A program made the position numbers and the translations under genes. The notes below the pieces were generated by a model. The model was not told where the DNA came from, did no database searches, and saw only the letters and a program-made list of their open reading frames with translations. From Pseudomonas rustica (lineage in GTDB: Bacteria; Pseudomonadota; Gammaproteobacteria; Pseudomonadales; Pseudomonadaceae), in contig NZ_JAGYHF010000004.1 of assembly GCF_018336155.1 (NCBI RefSeq), forward strand, positions 461,514-525,513: 64,000 nucleotides of DNA, written 5' to 3'. Below, piece after piece: positions 43,009 to 53,573 of this stretch. The first letter of the stretch is position 1. Each line of letters starts with the position of its first letter.

Positions 43009-43073
43009 ATCGCGAGCAGGCTCACTCCTACATTTGGAATGAGTTCCCCTGTAGGAGTGAGCCTGCTCGCGAT
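43009..43073. repeat. REP doublet (GCGAGCAGGCTCACTCCTAC family)
   Basis: Inverted arms between the divergent GNAT and xthA genes. Confidence 0.85.
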
Positions 43074-43185
43074 GGCGCCATTGCAGACACCAAAAATCCC
43101 ACAGCCCAAAATGATTTCTCCCACCCCACACTGGCCCATCTCCCCCATGTCAGCTAGCATCGCCCTTTTGCCAGGACTGCCGACC

Positions 43186-43998
43186 ATGAAGATCGTTTCC
43201 TTCAACATCAACGGACTGCGCGCCCGTCCGCATCAGCTGGCAGCGCTGATCGAAAAACACCAGCCGGACGTGATCGGCCTGCAGGAAACCAAAGTCCACG
43301 ACGACCAGTTCCCGCTGGAAGAAGTCCGCGCCCTCGGCTACCACGTGTACTTCCACGGGCAGAAAGGCCATTACGGCGTAGCGATGTTGTCGCGTCAGGA
43401 ACCGATCGCCATTCACAAGGGATTCGCCACCGACGACGAAGACGCCCAGCGCCGCTTTATCTGGGGCACCTTCGCCGACGCCAATGGCGTGCCGGTGACG
43501 ATCATGAACGGCTATTTCCCACAGGGCGAAAGCCGCGACCACCCGACCAAATTCCCCGCCAAGCAGCGTTTCTACAGCGATCTGCAAGCACTGCTGGAAA
43601 GCCAGTTCCACAACGAACAACCGGTTGTGGTGATGGGCGATGTGAACATTTCCCCGGAAGACTGCGACATCGGCATCGGCCCGGACAACATGAAGCGCTG
43701 GCTGAAAACCGGCAAATGCAGCTTCCTGCCGGAAGAGCGCGAGTGGATGGCGCGCCTGAAGAACTGGGGCCTGACCGACAGCTATCGCCACCTGAACCCG
43801 GACGTGACCGATATGTTCAGCTGGTTCGATTACCGCAGCCGTGGTTTTGAAGATGAGCCGAAGCGCGGGTTGCGCATTGACGTGATTCTGGCGTCGCATG
43901 GTTTGCTGCCGCGAGTGAAGGCGGCGGGCGTGGATTATGAATTGCGCGGGATGGAAAAACCGTCCGACCATGCGCCGATCTGGCTGGAATTGAGCTAA
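43186..43998 (+). CDS. xthA: Exodeoxyribonuclease III
   Basis: A 270-aa AP endonuclease/3'-5' exonuclease of base excision repair, close to E. coli XthA (268 aa). Catalytic motifs: N7 in [11 protein letters not shown]34 in LQETKVHDD, the [13 protein letters not shown] loop, and the final [11 protein letters not shown] with the catalytic D-H. ATG at 43186 has AGGAC upstream. The open frame extends over 200 codons upstream through a REP doublet and the GNAT gene; that part is rejected as an artefact. Confidence 0.96.
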   Translation: MKIVSFNINGLRARPHQLAALIEKHQPDVIGLQETKVHDDQFPLEEVRALGYHVYFHGQKGHYGVAMLSRQEPIAIHKGFATDDEDAQRRFIWGTFADANGVPVTIMNGYFPQGESRDHPTKFPAKQRFYSDLQALLESQFHNEQPVVVMGDVNISPEDCDIGIGPDNMKRWLKTGKCSFLPEEREWMARLKNWGLTDSYRHLNPDVTDMFSWFDYRSRGFEDEPKRGLRIDVILASHGLLPRVKAAGVDYELRGMEKPSDHAPIWLELS

Positions 43999-44000
43999 AA

Positions 44001-44084
44001 ATCAAAAGATCGCAGCCTGCGGCAGCTCCTACAATTGGAATGCGTTCCCCTGTAGGAACTGCCGAAGGCTGCGATCTTTTGATC
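44001..44084. repeat. REP doublet (GCAGCCTGCGGCAGCTCCTAC family)
   Basis: Inverted arms immediately after the xthA stop, probably shaping its mRNA 3' end. Confidence 0.85.
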
Positions 44085-44152
44085 TGTCATCTTTTGGTCA
44101 TGCGCCTGACTTAATCTCCCCGGCAATCCCCTTGGCTTGATTCGGTGCCGGC

Positions 44153-45487
44153 ATGACCCTGCGTGTTCTGTGCGTCTTTCTCTTGAGTGCGTGGCTGACG
44201 GTGTCGGCCGCCGGTTTGCCGGTGCCCGACGACGGCCCGGCGTTGCGCATTCAGGGTTCCAACACCATCGGCGCCGAACTCGGCCCGGCGCTGGTCGAAG
44301 GTCTGCTGCAACAGCAAGGCCTGCTGAAGATCCACCGCGAAACCCCGGGCACCGCTAACGAACTGCGCATTGTTGGCCAGACGGCTGAAGGCAAACGCGT
44401 GCTCATCGACGTCGCCGCTCACGGCTCCAGCACCGGTTTCACCGCCCTGAAAAACGCCAGCGCCGACCTCGCCGCCTCCTCCCGCGAGATCAAGGACAGC
44501 GAGCTGCTCAGCCTGCAATCCCTCGGCGATCTGAAAAGCGCCGCCGCCGAGCAAGTCATCGCCATCGATGGCCTGGCGATCATCCTTCACCCCGAAAACC
44601 CGTTGCAGCAACTCGACACCGAGCAACTGGCGCGGATCTTCGCCGGCGAAGTGAAAAGCTGGGAAGACCTCGGTGGTCGCGGCGGTGCGATTCATTTATA
44701 TGCACGGGATGATCAGTCCGGCACCTACGACACGTTCAAGGAATTGGTGCTCAGTCGTCGTGGGAAAACGCTGAGCAGTGCGGCGAAACGTTTCGAATCC
44801 AGCGAGGAATTATCCGACGCAGTGAGTAGTGATCCGCAGGGCATTGGATTTATCGGTTTGCCTTACGTGCGTCAGGCCAAAGCCGTGGCGATTGCCGATG
44901 GCGCGTCGCAATCGATGCTGCCGCTCAATAGTCTGATCGCCACCGAGGACTATCCGCTGTCTCGGCGACTGTTCTTTTATCTGCCGCCGGACAGCAGCAA
45001 TCCATGGGCAAAAGCGCTGGTGGCGTTTGCGCAAAGTCGTCAGGGCCAGGAGATTGTTGCGCGCAACGGTTTTATCAGTCAGACCGTGCACGCCATGACG
45101 GTCGCGCCGAATGCGCTGATGCCCGAGGGTTATCAATCCCTCAGCCGTCACGCCCAACGTCTGACGGTGAACTTCCGTTTTGAAGAAGGCAGCGCGAGTC
45201 TGGACAACAAGGCCCGTCAGGATCTGGCGCGGGTGTTCGACTATATAAAGCGCCATGACAAGACCGATCGTGCGGTGACGCTGGTGGGTTTTGGTGATGT
45301 AAAGGACGACCCGGCGCGCGCGGATTTGCTGTCGAAGTTGCGGGCGATGGCGGTGCGACGGGAGTTGGTGAAGAGCGGCGTGGTGTTGCGCGAGGTGCGC
45401 GGGTTTGGCGCGCAGATGCCGGTGGCGACCAACAGTGCGGATGAGGGAAGGATCAAGAATCGGCGGGTTGAGGTTTGGGTGTATTGA
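44153..45487 (+). CDS. PstS-like phosphate-binding/OmpA fusion protein
   Basis: A 444-aa periplasmic protein with signal peptide (MTLRVLCVFLLSAWLTVSAA). Residues about 27-300 form a PstS-like solute-binding fold: LRIQGSNTIGAELGPALVEG, then EDLGGRGGAIHLYARDDQSG with the GTYDTF anion-binding turn. Residues about 330-444 are an OmpA-like peptidoglycan-binding domain: NFRFEEGSASLDNKARQDLA, ending DEGRIKNRRVEVWVY. The fusion implies a binding protein tethered to the cell wall. No pst transporter genes are adjacent, so its role may be sensing or scavenging. Phosphate as ligand is inferred from fold similarity. Confidence 0.85.
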   Translation: MTLRVLCVFLLSAWLTVSAAGLPVPDDGPALRIQGSNTIGAELGPALVEGLLQQQGLLKIHRETPGTANELRIVGQTAEGKRVLIDVAAHGSSTGFTALKNASADLAASSREIKDSELLSLQSLGDLKSAAAEQVIAIDGLAIILHPENPLQQLDTEQLARIFAGEVKSWEDLGGRGGAIHLYARDDQSGTYDTFKELVLSRRGKTLSSAAKRFESSEELSDAVSSDPQGIGFIGLPYVRQAKAVAIADGASQSMLPLNSLIATEDYPLSRRLFFYLPPDSSNPWAKALVAFAQSRQGQEIVARNGFISQTVHAMTVAPNALMPEGYQSLSRHAQRLTVNFRFEEGSASLDNKARQDLARVFDYIKRHDKTDRAVTLVGFGDVKDDPARADLLSKLRAMAVRRELVKSGVVLREVRGFGAQMPVATNSADEGRIKNRRVEVWVY

Positions 45488-45497
45488 TATCCGCCAA

Positions 45498-45600
45498 ATC
45501 GTTCCCACGCTCCGCGTGGTAATTCCGCCATGGACGCTCAGCGTCCACTGTGACGCGGAGCGTCACGGGATGCATTCCCACGCAGAGCGTGGGAACGATC
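45498..45600. repeat. Inverted repeat of the GATCGTTCCCACGCTCCGCG family
   Basis: Second member of the family seen at 20432-20541, with ends ATCGTTCCCACGCTCCGCGT and AGCGTGGGAACGATC. Confidence 0.75.
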
Positions 45601-45614
45601 AAATGTTCAGGCCC

Positions 45615-45688
45615 TTTCGCGAGCAAGCCCGCTCCCACAGGATCTGTGACGTTCACAAATCCAATGTGGGAGCGGGCTTGCTCGCGAA
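45615..45688. repeat. REP doublet (GGGCTTGCTCGCGAA family)
   Basis: Inverted arms between two convergent genes; it ends 16 bases before the acyl-CoA dehydrogenase stop. Confidence 0.85.
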
Positions 45689-45703
45689 GGGGGCGACGCG
45701 GTC

Positions 45704-46933
45704 TTACTGACCGCTACGCAACATTTCCTTCGGCACGTATTTGCCGATCTCAAACTTGCCAATCGCCGCACGGTGCACTTCGTCCGGGCCATCAGCCAAA
45801 CGCAATGTCCGTTGCATCGCATACATATAAGCCAGCGGGAAATCGTTCGACACCCCTGCCCCGCCATGCATCTGGATCGCCCGATCAATCACGCGCAGCG
45901 CGACATTCGGCGCAACCACCTTGATCTGCGCGATCTCGCTTTTCGCGATTTTGTTACCCACGGTGTCCATCATGTACGCCGCTTTCAGCGTCAGCAGACG
46001 CGCCATGTCGATCTCCATGCGCGAGTCGGCGATCTTGTCGACGTTACCGCCCAGACGCGCCAGCGGTTTGCCGAAAGCAGTACGGCTTACCGAACGTTTG
46101 CACATCAATTCCAGCGCACGCTCAGCCATGCCGACCGAACGCATGCAGTGGTGAATCCGGCCTGGGCCAAGACGACCTTGCGCAATTTCAAACCCGCGTC
46201 CTTCACCCAACAGTACGTTTTCGTACGGCACACGCACGTTGTCGAACAGCACTTCGGCGTGACCGTGCGGCGCATCGTCGTAGCCGAACACTGGCAACGG
46301 ACGAACGATTTTTACGCCCGGCGTATCGACCGGCACGAGAATCATCGAATGCTGCGCATGGCGCGGTGCATCGGGATTGCTCAGGCCCATGAAGATCAGA
46401 ATCTTGCAGCGCGGATCGCAAGCACCGGACGTCCACCATTTTTTGCCGTTGATCACCCACTCGTCGCCATCACGCACGGCGCGGGCGGCCATGTTGGTGG
46501 CGTCGGAGGAGGCAACATCGGGTTCGGTCATGGCGAACGCCGAGCGGATCTCGCCGCGCAGCAGCGGTTCCAGCCAGCGTTGTTTTTGCTCTTCGTTGGC
46601 GTAACGCACCAGCACTTCCATGTTGCCGGTGTCCGGCGCCGAGCAGTTGAACGGCTCCGGGCCGAGCAGTGAGCGGCCCATGATTTCCGCCAGTGGCGCG
46701 TATTCGAGGTTGGTCAGGCCGGCACCCAGTTCCGATTCAGGCAGAAACAGATTCCACAGGCCTTCGGCTTTGGCCTTGGCTTTGAGTTCTTCCATGATCG
46801 CGGTCGGCTGCCAGCGATCGCCTTCGGCAACCTGGCGCTCGAACACGGCTTCGGCCGGGTAAACGTAAGTGTCCATGAACGCGGTTACGCGCTCACGCAG
46901 TTCTTGCACCTTGGGCGAATAAGCGAAATCCAT
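45704..46933 (-). CDS. Acyl-CoA dehydrogenase (ACAD10/11-like)
   Basis: A 409-aa FAD-dependent acyl-CoA dehydrogenase. The N-terminal helical domain starts [20 protein letters not shown]. The middle domain carries the FAD/acyl contact [20 protein letters not shown] and the [14 protein letters not shown] strand. The C-terminal domain has [20 protein letters not shown] and [20 protein letters not shown]. The RIHHCMR arrangement fits ACAD10/11-like enzymes more than short-chain ones. It is divergent from a LysR gene, which probably regulates it. The chain-length preference is unknown. Confidence 0.9.
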   Translation of the reverse strand: MDFAYSPKVQELRERVTAFMDTYVYPAEAVFERQVAEGDRWQPTAIMEELKAKAKAEGLWNLFLPESELGAGLTNLEYAPLAEIMGRSLLGPEPFNCSAPDTGNMEVLVRYANEEQKQRWLEPLLRGEIRSAFAMTEPDVASSDATNMAARAVRDGDEWVINGKKWWTSGACDPRCKILIFMGLSNPDAPRHAQHSMILVPVDTPGVKIVRPLPVFGYDDAPHGHAEVLFDNVRVPYENVLLGEGRGFEIAQGRLGPGRIHHCMRSVGMAERALELMCKRSVSRTAFGKPLARLGGNVDKIADSRMEIDMARLLTLKAAYMMDTVGNKIAKSEIAQIKVVAPNVALRVIDRAIQMHGGAGVSNDFPLAYMYAMQRTLRLADGPDEVHRAAIGKFEIGKYVPKEMLRSGQ

Positions 46934-47118
46934 GAGCAGCTCCCGATGGTTAAGGCAGTTCTTCAGCAGAGGTTGTTTAGGTCATGCAATCGATGCTAGA
47001 ACAGCGCTGATAATTTACCTAGCCTATTCTCGGCGTGTATAAACATTCATCACCGATATATGATCGGCTGATTGCCAGCCCCCCAAACACCGCACTAAAT
47101 AACAAGAGAAGCCGCGTT

Positions 47119-48054
47119 ATGAATCTGAGCAAGGTCGACCTCAACCTTTTCATCGTCTTCGACGCGATCTACACCGAAGCCAACCTGACCCGCGCCGGGC
47201 AGATTGTCGGCATCACCCAGCCGGCGGTGTCCAACGCGCTGGCACGGCTGCGCGAAACCTTCAACGACCCGCTCTTCGTGCGCACCGCCCAAGGCATGGT
47301 GCCGACGCCGATGGCGCAGAACATCATCGGTCCGGTGCGTAACGCGCTGTCGCTGCTGCGCGTGTCGGTTCAGGAAAGTCGTATTTTCAACCCGGCGCAA
47401 GCGGTCAAGACCTACCGCATCAGCATGACCGACCTCACCGAGGCAGTGATTTTGCCGCCGCTGTTCCAGCGCCTGCGCCGTCTGGCGCCGACCGTGATTA
47501 TCGAAAGTTTCCTGTCGAAACGCCGTGAGACCACCAAGGAACTGGCGGCCGGGCGTCTGGATTTCGCTGTGGACGCGCCGCTCAACACCGACCCGCAGGT
47601 GCGCCACGTCAAGCTGATGGAAGACCGTTATGTGTGTGCGATGCGCAAGGGGCATCCGATGGCGGGCAAAGAAAAGCTGTCGCTGGATGATTATTTGTCG
47701 CTGACCCATATCCATATTTCCAGCCGCCGCAGCGGTCTGGGCTATGTCGATCTGGCACTGGGCAAAATGGGCATTCAGCGCAAGATCGCCCTGCGCTCGC
47801 AGCATTATTTGATGGCGTCGCAGGTGATGCAGCAGACGGACATGGTCATGACCGTGCCGGAACGCTTTGCCCGTCGGCATGAACTGCAGGCGTTTAATCT
47901 GCCGGTGAATGATGTGCCGCCGGTGGAGACGCATCTGTATTGGCATGAAAGCACTGACCAGGATCCGGCGAATCGCTGGATGCGCGAGCAGATGATTGAG
48001 TTGTGCCAGCAGGTGACGGCGCAGGAGAAGAAGCTGGATAAGCAGGTGGTTTGA
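47119..48054 (+). CDS. LysR-family transcriptional regulator
   Basis: A 311-aa LysR regulator. The helix-turn-helix reads ANLTRAGQIVGITQPAVSNA (about 21-40), in the NodD/LinR-like style beginning MNLSKVDLNLFIVFDAIYTE. The C-terminal effector domain follows (RRLAPTVIIESFLSKRRETT, HISSRRSGLGYVDLALGKMG). ATG at 47119 was chosen; the open frame extends 28 codons into the intergenic region. It is divergent from the acyl-CoA dehydrogenase gene. The 185-base gap has AT-rich stretches, but no unambiguous T-N11-A box was fixed. Confidence 0.88.
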   Translation: MNLSKVDLNLFIVFDAIYTEANLTRAGQIVGITQPAVSNALARLRETFNDPLFVRTAQGMVPTPMAQNIIGPVRNALSLLRVSVQESRIFNPAQAVKTYRISMTDLTEAVILPPLFQRLRRLAPTVIIESFLSKRRETTKELAAGRLDFAVDAPLNTDPQVRHVKLMEDRYVCAMRKGHPMAGKEKLSLDDYLSLTHIHISSRRSGLGYVDLALGKMGIQRKIALRSQHYLMASQVMQQTDMVMTVPERFARRHELQAFNLPVNDVPPVETHLYWHESTDQDPANRWMREQMIELCQQVTAQEKKLDKQVV

Positions 48055-48060
48055 GGAAAG

Positions 48061-48140
48061 ATCAAAAGATCGCAGCCTTCGGCAGCTCCTACATTTGGAA
48101 TGCGTTTTACTGTAGGAGCTGCCGAAGGCTGCGATCTTTT
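48061..48140. repeat. REP doublet (GCAGCCTTCGGCAGCTCCTAC family)
   Basis: Inverted arms after the lysR stop; it ends 6 bases before the LiuR operator. Confidence 0.85.
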
Positions 48141-48146
48141 TCTTGC

Positions 48147-48162
48147 TTGACGTAAACGTCAA
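48147..48162. promoter_or_regulatory. LiuR operator before liuR
   Basis: TTGACGTAAACGTCAA, an inverted repeat TTGACGT-AA-ACGTCAA, 43 bases before the liuR start codon. It matches the known LiuR box of proteobacteria (TTGACGTnAACGTnAA type) and implies autoregulation. Confidence 0.8.
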
Positions 48163-48205
48163 CCTGCCATTAGCTTAGCGCCAAGACCTTTTTCCGAGCG
48201 CTTCC

Positions 48206-48604
48206 ATGAGCAGCCAGACTTACAGCATTTCCGACCTCGCCCGCGAGCTGGACATCACCACCCGGGCGATCCGCTTTTATGAAGAGCAAGGCCTGCTCAG
48301 CCCTGAGCGCCGTGGCCAGGAACGCATCTACTCGCCGCGCGACAAGGTCAGCCTGAAGCTGATCCTGCGGGGCAAGCGCATCGGCTTCTCCTTGGCCGAA
48401 TGTCGCGAACTGATCGAACTCTACGACCCGTCCAGCGGTAACACCAAACAGCTCAACAGCATGCTGGCGAAAATCACCGAGCGCCGCGAGCAACTGGAGC
48501 AGCAGTTGCTGGATATCGAACAGATGAAACTGGAGCTTGATACCGCTGAAGAGCGCTGCGTGCAGGCGCTTGAACAAACCCTCAAGAGCCAGCAGGCGAT
48601 CTAA
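48206..48604 (+). CDS. liuR: LiuR, MerR-family regulator of leucine/isovalerate degradation
   Basis: A 132-aa MerR regulator. The winged helix reads YSISDLARELDITTRAIRFY followed by EEQGLLSPERRGQERIYSPR; the C-terminal coiled coil (about 85-125) forms the dimer. LiuR represses liu genes until branched-chain acyl-CoA intermediates accumulate. A LiuR box precedes it and another pair lies before liuA at 52199-52256. In P. aeruginosa the regulator stands directly before liuABCDE; here it is followed by liuE, and liuABCD lies 3.7 kb downstream. Confidence 0.9.
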   Translation: MSSQTYSISDLARELDITTRAIRFYEEQGLLSPERRGQERIYSPRDKVSLKLILRGKRIGFSLAECRELIELYDPSSGNTKQLNSMLAKITERREQLEQQLLDIEQMKLELDTAEERCVQALEQTLKSQQAI

Positions 48605-48623
48605 CGGATCGAACACCATCCCT

Positions 48624-48712
48624 TGTGGGAGCGGGCTAGCTCGCGAATGCGATTTACCAGTCGACAAATATGTTTCTGATACAGCGCATTCGCGAGCAAG
48701 CCCGCTCCTACA
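48624..48712. repeat. REP doublet (GGGCTTGCTCGCGAA family)
   Basis: Inverted arms between liuR and liuE, within the probable operon. Confidence 0.85.
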
Positions 48713-48753
48713 AGGGTTCCTCATTTCACTCAGAAATTTGAGCAGGTCAGCCC

Positions 48754-49653
48754 ATGTCACTCCCCTCCCAAGTACGCCTGATCGAAGTCGGCCCGCGCGA
48801 TGGCCTGCAGAACGAAGCCCAGCCCATCAGCGTCGCCGACAAGGTGCAACTGGTCGATGCGCTCAGCGCCGCGGGCCTTGGCTATATAGAAGTCGGCAGT
48901 TTCGTTTCGCCCAAGTGGGTGCCGCAAATGGCCGGTTCCGCTGAAGTGTTCGCGCAGATCCAGCGCAAACCCGGCGTGACTTATGGCGCACTGGCACCGA
49001 ACCTGCGCGGTTTTGAAGATGCCATCGCTGCCGGGGTCAAGGAAGTCGCGGTGTTCGCTGCCGCGTCCGAAGCCTTCTCGCAGCGCAACATCAACTGCTC
49101 GATCAGCGAAAGCCTGGCGCGCTTCGCCCCGATCATGGATGCGGCGAAGCAACACGGCGTTACCGTGCGCGGTTACGTGTCCTGTGTGCTCGGCTGCCCG
49201 TACGAAGGCACGGTCGCGCCGGAGCAAGTGGCGATGGTCGCCCGCGAGCTGTACGCGATGGGCTGCTACGAGGTTTCGCTGGGCGACACCATCGGCACCG
49301 GCACCGCTGGCGCGACTCGCCGCTTGTTTGAAGTGGTTTCAGCGCAGGTGCCACGGGACAAACTCGCCGGACATTTCCACGACACTTACGGTCAGGCGAT
49401 GGCCAACATCTACGCCAGTCTGCTCGAAGGCATTTCGGTGTTCGACAGCTCTATCGCGGGCCTCGGCGGCTGTCCGTACGCCAAAGGTGCGAGCGGTAAC
49501 GTTGCTACCGAAGACGTGGTGTACCTGCTCAACGGCCTCGGTATCAAGACCGGAATCGACCTGGACGCCTTGATTGCCGCGGGTCAGCAGATCAGCGCGG
49601 TGCTCGGTCGCCCGAGCGGTTCGCGCGTGGCGAAGGCGCGCAGCGCACAGTGA
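48754..49653 (+). CDS. liuE: Hydroxymethylglutaryl-CoA lyase
   Basis: A 299-aa TIM-barrel lyase splitting HMG-CoA into acetoacetate and acetyl-CoA, the last step of leucine degradation. Motifs: EVGPRDGLQNE (catalytic R and D, about 11-21), the HxH metal site in GHFHDTYGQA and the signature loop GGCPYAKGASGN with its active-site cysteine. The length matches bacterial enzymes (P. putida calls it mvaB). It lies after liuR, with the crcY sRNA gene downstream. Confidence 0.95.
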   Translation: MSLPSQVRLIEVGPRDGLQNEAQPISVADKVQLVDALSAAGLGYIEVGSFVSPKWVPQMAGSAEVFAQIQRKPGVTYGALAPNLRGFEDAIAAGVKEVAVFAAASEAFSQRNINCSISESLARFAPIMDAAKQHGVTVRGYVSCVLGCPYEGTVAPEQVAMVARELYAMGCYEVSLGDTIGTGTAGATRRLFEVVSAQVPRDKLAGHFHDTYGQAMANIYASLLEGISVFDSSIAGLGGCPYAKGASGNVATEDVVYLLNGLGIKTGIDLDALIAAGQQISAVLGRPSGSRVAKARSAQ

Positions 49654-49662
49654 GGGGGGATG

Positions 49663-49705
49663 GTGTTACCGCTGTGTCTGAAATGTGGGCTTAAGCGAGT
49701 AACAC
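49663..49705 (+). promoter_or_regulatory. Candidate CbrB enhancer upstream of crcY
   Basis: GTGTTAC (49663-49669) and its exact complement GTAACAC (49699-49705) form a spaced inverted repeat about 80-120 bp before the sigma-54 promoter. CbrB is the known activator of Crc sRNA genes; assigning the repeat to it is inference. Confidence 0.4.
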
Positions 49706-49784
49706 GGAAACAAATTGTCTGGATTGGCCTGATTGAAAAATCCTACAAAATCACAAGCCATTGATTTACAAGGCTTTTTAAAAG

Positions 49785-49800
49785 TTGGCACGCGTAATGC
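49785..49800 (+). promoter_or_regulatory. Sigma-54 promoter of crcY
   Basis: TTGGCACGCGTAATGC: consensus TTGGCACG, with GG and GC separated by the canonical spacing. Predicted transcript start is at about 49812. Confidence 0.88.
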
Positions 49801-49811
49801 TATCTCTATGG

Positions 49812-50185
49812 CATAACAAGAATAAAAGCAGCAAACCAATAAAAATAAGACGTACCGACTCTGACATAACAAAAACAACACGGCAGAGACGCAGCTAACA
49901 GATTTTTTTGGAGAAGGTGTGCTTTTCAGGGTGCTCTCAGGAGTGACCCGCAACCGGGCAGAGAACAATAAAACTACCTTCAGGTAGCTCCCGAATCGGT
50001 TGGATCGTTTAACGAGAAAGCAGATCAGCGCTCAAAAAAATACGTTTGCTCTTGACCCCGGATGGGGGTCGCCAAAAACAGCGGTAAAGGGCCACGGTTG
50101 CCAAAAACAACAACAGACCGACCCTCAATAATAAAAAAGAGCACGCGACGACAAAATTAAAGGGGAGCCTCGGCTCCCCTTTGTG
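49812..50185 (+). ncRNA. crcY: CrcY, Hfq/Crc-sequestering small RNA (CrcZ family)
   Basis: About 370 nt of A-rich non-coding sequence after a sigma-54 promoter. Six or more CA motifs (AAnAAnAA) are visible at 49815, 49838, 49868, 49964, 50106 and 50127. These bind Hfq with Crc and relieve catabolite repression. The predicted length is near the 368 nt reported for P. putida CrcY, and the gene lies directly after the HMG-CoA lyase gene, as crcY does there. The 5' end GCATAACAAGAATAAAAGC resembles the CrcZ start. It ends at a strong hairpin (50159-50182). CrcX or CrcZ remain possible names, but the neighbour favours CrcY. Confidence 0.85.
50159..50182 (+). terminator. Terminator hairpin of crcY
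   Basis: AAAGGGGAGCC and GGCTCCCCTTT form an 11-bp stem with almost no loop (4 bases when opened), followed by a short T-rich tail. Confidence 0.85.
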
Positions 50186-50219
50186 CTTTCTGTGATTCCA
50201 GTTTTCAACGCGTATCCCT

Positions 50220-50309
50220 TGTAGGAGTGAGCCTGCTCGCGATAGCGTCGTGTCAGTCGATGAAAATATTGACTAGTACACCGCTATCGCGAGCAGGCTC
50301 ACTCCTACA
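50220..50309. repeat. REP doublet (GCGAGCAGGCTCACTCCTAC family)
   Basis: Inverted arms between crcY and the convergent acyl-CoA synthetase gene. Confidence 0.85.
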
Positions 50310-50320
50310 TTGGATATTCG

Positions 50321-52018
<1,698 letters not shown>

Positions 52019-52061
52019 GACGACCCCTATTGTCTTTATTTATGGGTTGCCGACGGTCACT

Positions 52062-52151
52062 TGTAGGAGTGAGCCTGCTCGCGATCTCGATCCATTAGTC
52101 AACACTTACGTCGACTGACACGACGCGATCGCGAGCAGGCTCACTCCTACA
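52062..52151. repeat. REP doublet (GCGAGCAGGCTCACTCCTAC family)
   Basis: Inverted arms between the divergent synthetase and liuA genes, 48 bases before the first LiuR box. Confidence 0.85.
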
Positions 52152-52198
52152 AAAACTAATCAGCTTTCAATCTTGAACTGCCCCTACTCTCGCTCAAG

Positions 52199-52214
52199 TT
52201 GACGTTAACGTAAA
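52199..52214. promoter_or_regulatory. LiuR operator 1 before liuA
   Basis: TTGACGTTAACGTAAA, nearly the same as the box before liuR. It lies just upstream of a TTGACA hexamer at 52221. Confidence 0.75.
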
Positions 52215-52220
52215 GGGTGA

Positions 52221-52256
52221 TTGACAGCCATTCGTCACAGGCTTACGTTAACGTAA
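52221..52256 (+). promoter_or_regulatory. liuABCD promoter with LiuR operator 2
   Basis: TTGACA (52221-52226) and, after 17 bases, a weak -10 TACGTT (52244-52249). The -10 lies inside a perfect palindrome TTACGTTAACGTAA (52243-52256), the second LiuR box. The two boxes straddle the promoter. Confidence 0.65.
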
Positions 52257-52312
52257 AGGTGAGAGCCGAGTGACCGCCCTCCCCACCCTACAAAAAAGCC
52301 AAAAGGTGACCC

Positions 52313-53476
52313 ATGAGCTATCCATCCCTGAATTTTGCCCTCGGTGAAACCATCGACATGCTGCGCGATCAGGTTCAGTCCTTTGTCGCCAAGGAGATCG
52401 CCCCGCGTGCGGCGCAGATCGACAGCGACAACCTGTTCCCCGCCGACATGTGGCGCAAATTCGGTGACATGGGCCTGCTCGGCATTACCGTGCCGGAAGA
52501 GTACGGCGGCGCGGGTCTGGGTTACCTGGCACACGTGGTGGCGATGGAAGAAATCAGTCGTGGCTCGGCCTCGGTGGCGCTGTCCTACGGCGCGCATTCG
52601 AACCTCTGCGTCAACCAGATTAACCGCAACGGCAACCACGAACAGAAAACCAAGTACCTGCCGAAACTGATCAGCGGCGAGCACGTCGGCGCATTGGCGA
52701 TGAGCGAACCGAATGCCGGTTCCGACGTGGTCTCGATGAAATTGCGCGCCGACAAACGCGACGACCGTTACGTCCTCAACGGCAGCAAAACCTGGATCAC
52801 CAACGGCCCTGACGCCAACACTTACGTGATCTACGCCAAGACCGATCTGGAAAAAGGCCCGCACGGCATCACCGCATTCATCGTCGAACGCGACTGGAAA
52901 GGCTTCAGCCGCAGCAACAAGTTCGACAAGCTCGGCATGCGCGGCTCCAACACTTGCGAGCTGTTCTTCGATGACGTCGAAGTGCCGGAAGAAAACATTC
53001 TCGGCGTGCTCAACGGCGGTGTGAAAGTGTTGATGAGCGGCCTCGATTACGAGCGAGTCGTGCTCTCTGGCGGCCCGACCGGGATCATGCAGTCGTGCAT
53101 GGATCTGATCGTGCCGTACATCCATGACCGCAAGCAGTTCGGTCAAAGCATCGGCGAGTTCCAGCTGATCCAGGGCAAAGTCGCCGACATGTACACCCAA
53201 CTCAACGCCAGCCGAGCTTATCTGTATGCCGTTGCCCAAGCCTGCGAGCGTGGCGAAACCACGCGCAAAGACGCCGCCGGCGTAATCCTTTATACCGCTG
53301 AGCGCGCCACACAAATGGCGCTCGACGCGATCCAGATTCTCGGCGGTAACGGTTACATCAACGAATTCCCGGCGGGCCGTCTGCTGCGTGACGCCAAGCT
53401 GTACGAAATCGGCGCCGGCACCAGTGAGATCCGTCGCATGCTGATCGGTCGCGAACTCTTCAACGAAACGAAATAA
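52313..53476 (+). CDS. liuA: Isovaleryl-CoA dehydrogenase
   Basis: A 387-aa FAD-dependent dehydrogenase that oxidises isovaleryl-CoA to 3-methylcrotonyl-CoA. The catalytic glutamate is placed as in human IVD, within [18 protein letters not shown] (E247). Other family blocks: [40 protein letters not shown] and [20 protein letters not shown]. It is the first gene of liuABCD under two LiuR boxes, with a 97-base gap to liuB that holds an inverted repeat. Confidence 0.95.
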   Translation: MSYPSLNFALGETIDMLRDQVQSFVAKEIAPRAAQIDSDNLFPADMWRKFGDMGLLGITVPEEYGGAGLGYLAHVVAMEEISRGSASVALSYGAHSNLCVNQINRNGNHEQKTKYLPKLISGEHVGALAMSEPNAGSDVVSMKLRADKRDDRYVLNGSKTWITNGPDANTYVIYAKTDLEKGPHGITAFIVERDWKGFSRSNKFDKLGMRGSNTCELFFDDVEVPEENILGVLNGGVKVLMSGLDYERVVLSGGPTGIMQSCMDLIVPYIHDRKQFGQSIGEFQLIQGKVADMYTQLNASRAYLYAVAQACERGETTRKDAAGVILYTAERATQMALDAIQILGGNGYINEFPAGRLLRDAKLYEIGAGTSEIRRMLIGRELFNETK

Positions 53477-53483
53477 ATTTCGT

Positions 53484-53558
53484 CAGCTGCGAGCTGCAAG
53501 TTTCTAGCTGCAAGAGAACAGCTTTAACTTGCCGCTCCAAGCTTGCAACTCGTAGCTG
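53484..53558. repeat. Inverted repeat between liuA and liuB (AGCTGCGAGCTGCAAG family)
   Basis: AGCTGCGAGCTGCAAGTTTC and TTGCAACTCGTAGCTGC pair with mismatches around a central part. It may reduce or process the operon transcript between liuA and liuB. Confidence 0.6.
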
Positions 53559-53573
53559 CTTACGGAGTAAGCC

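Noticed and set aside
42529..43185. 219-codon upstream extension of the exonuclease III frame
   Set aside because: It runs antisense through the GNAT gene and a REP doublet; the XthA family begins at [12 protein letters not shown].
49666..49968. 100-codon minus-strand frame opposite the crcY promoter
   Set aside because: It is antisense to a well-supported sRNA gene and has an atypical composition for this genome and no ribosome site.
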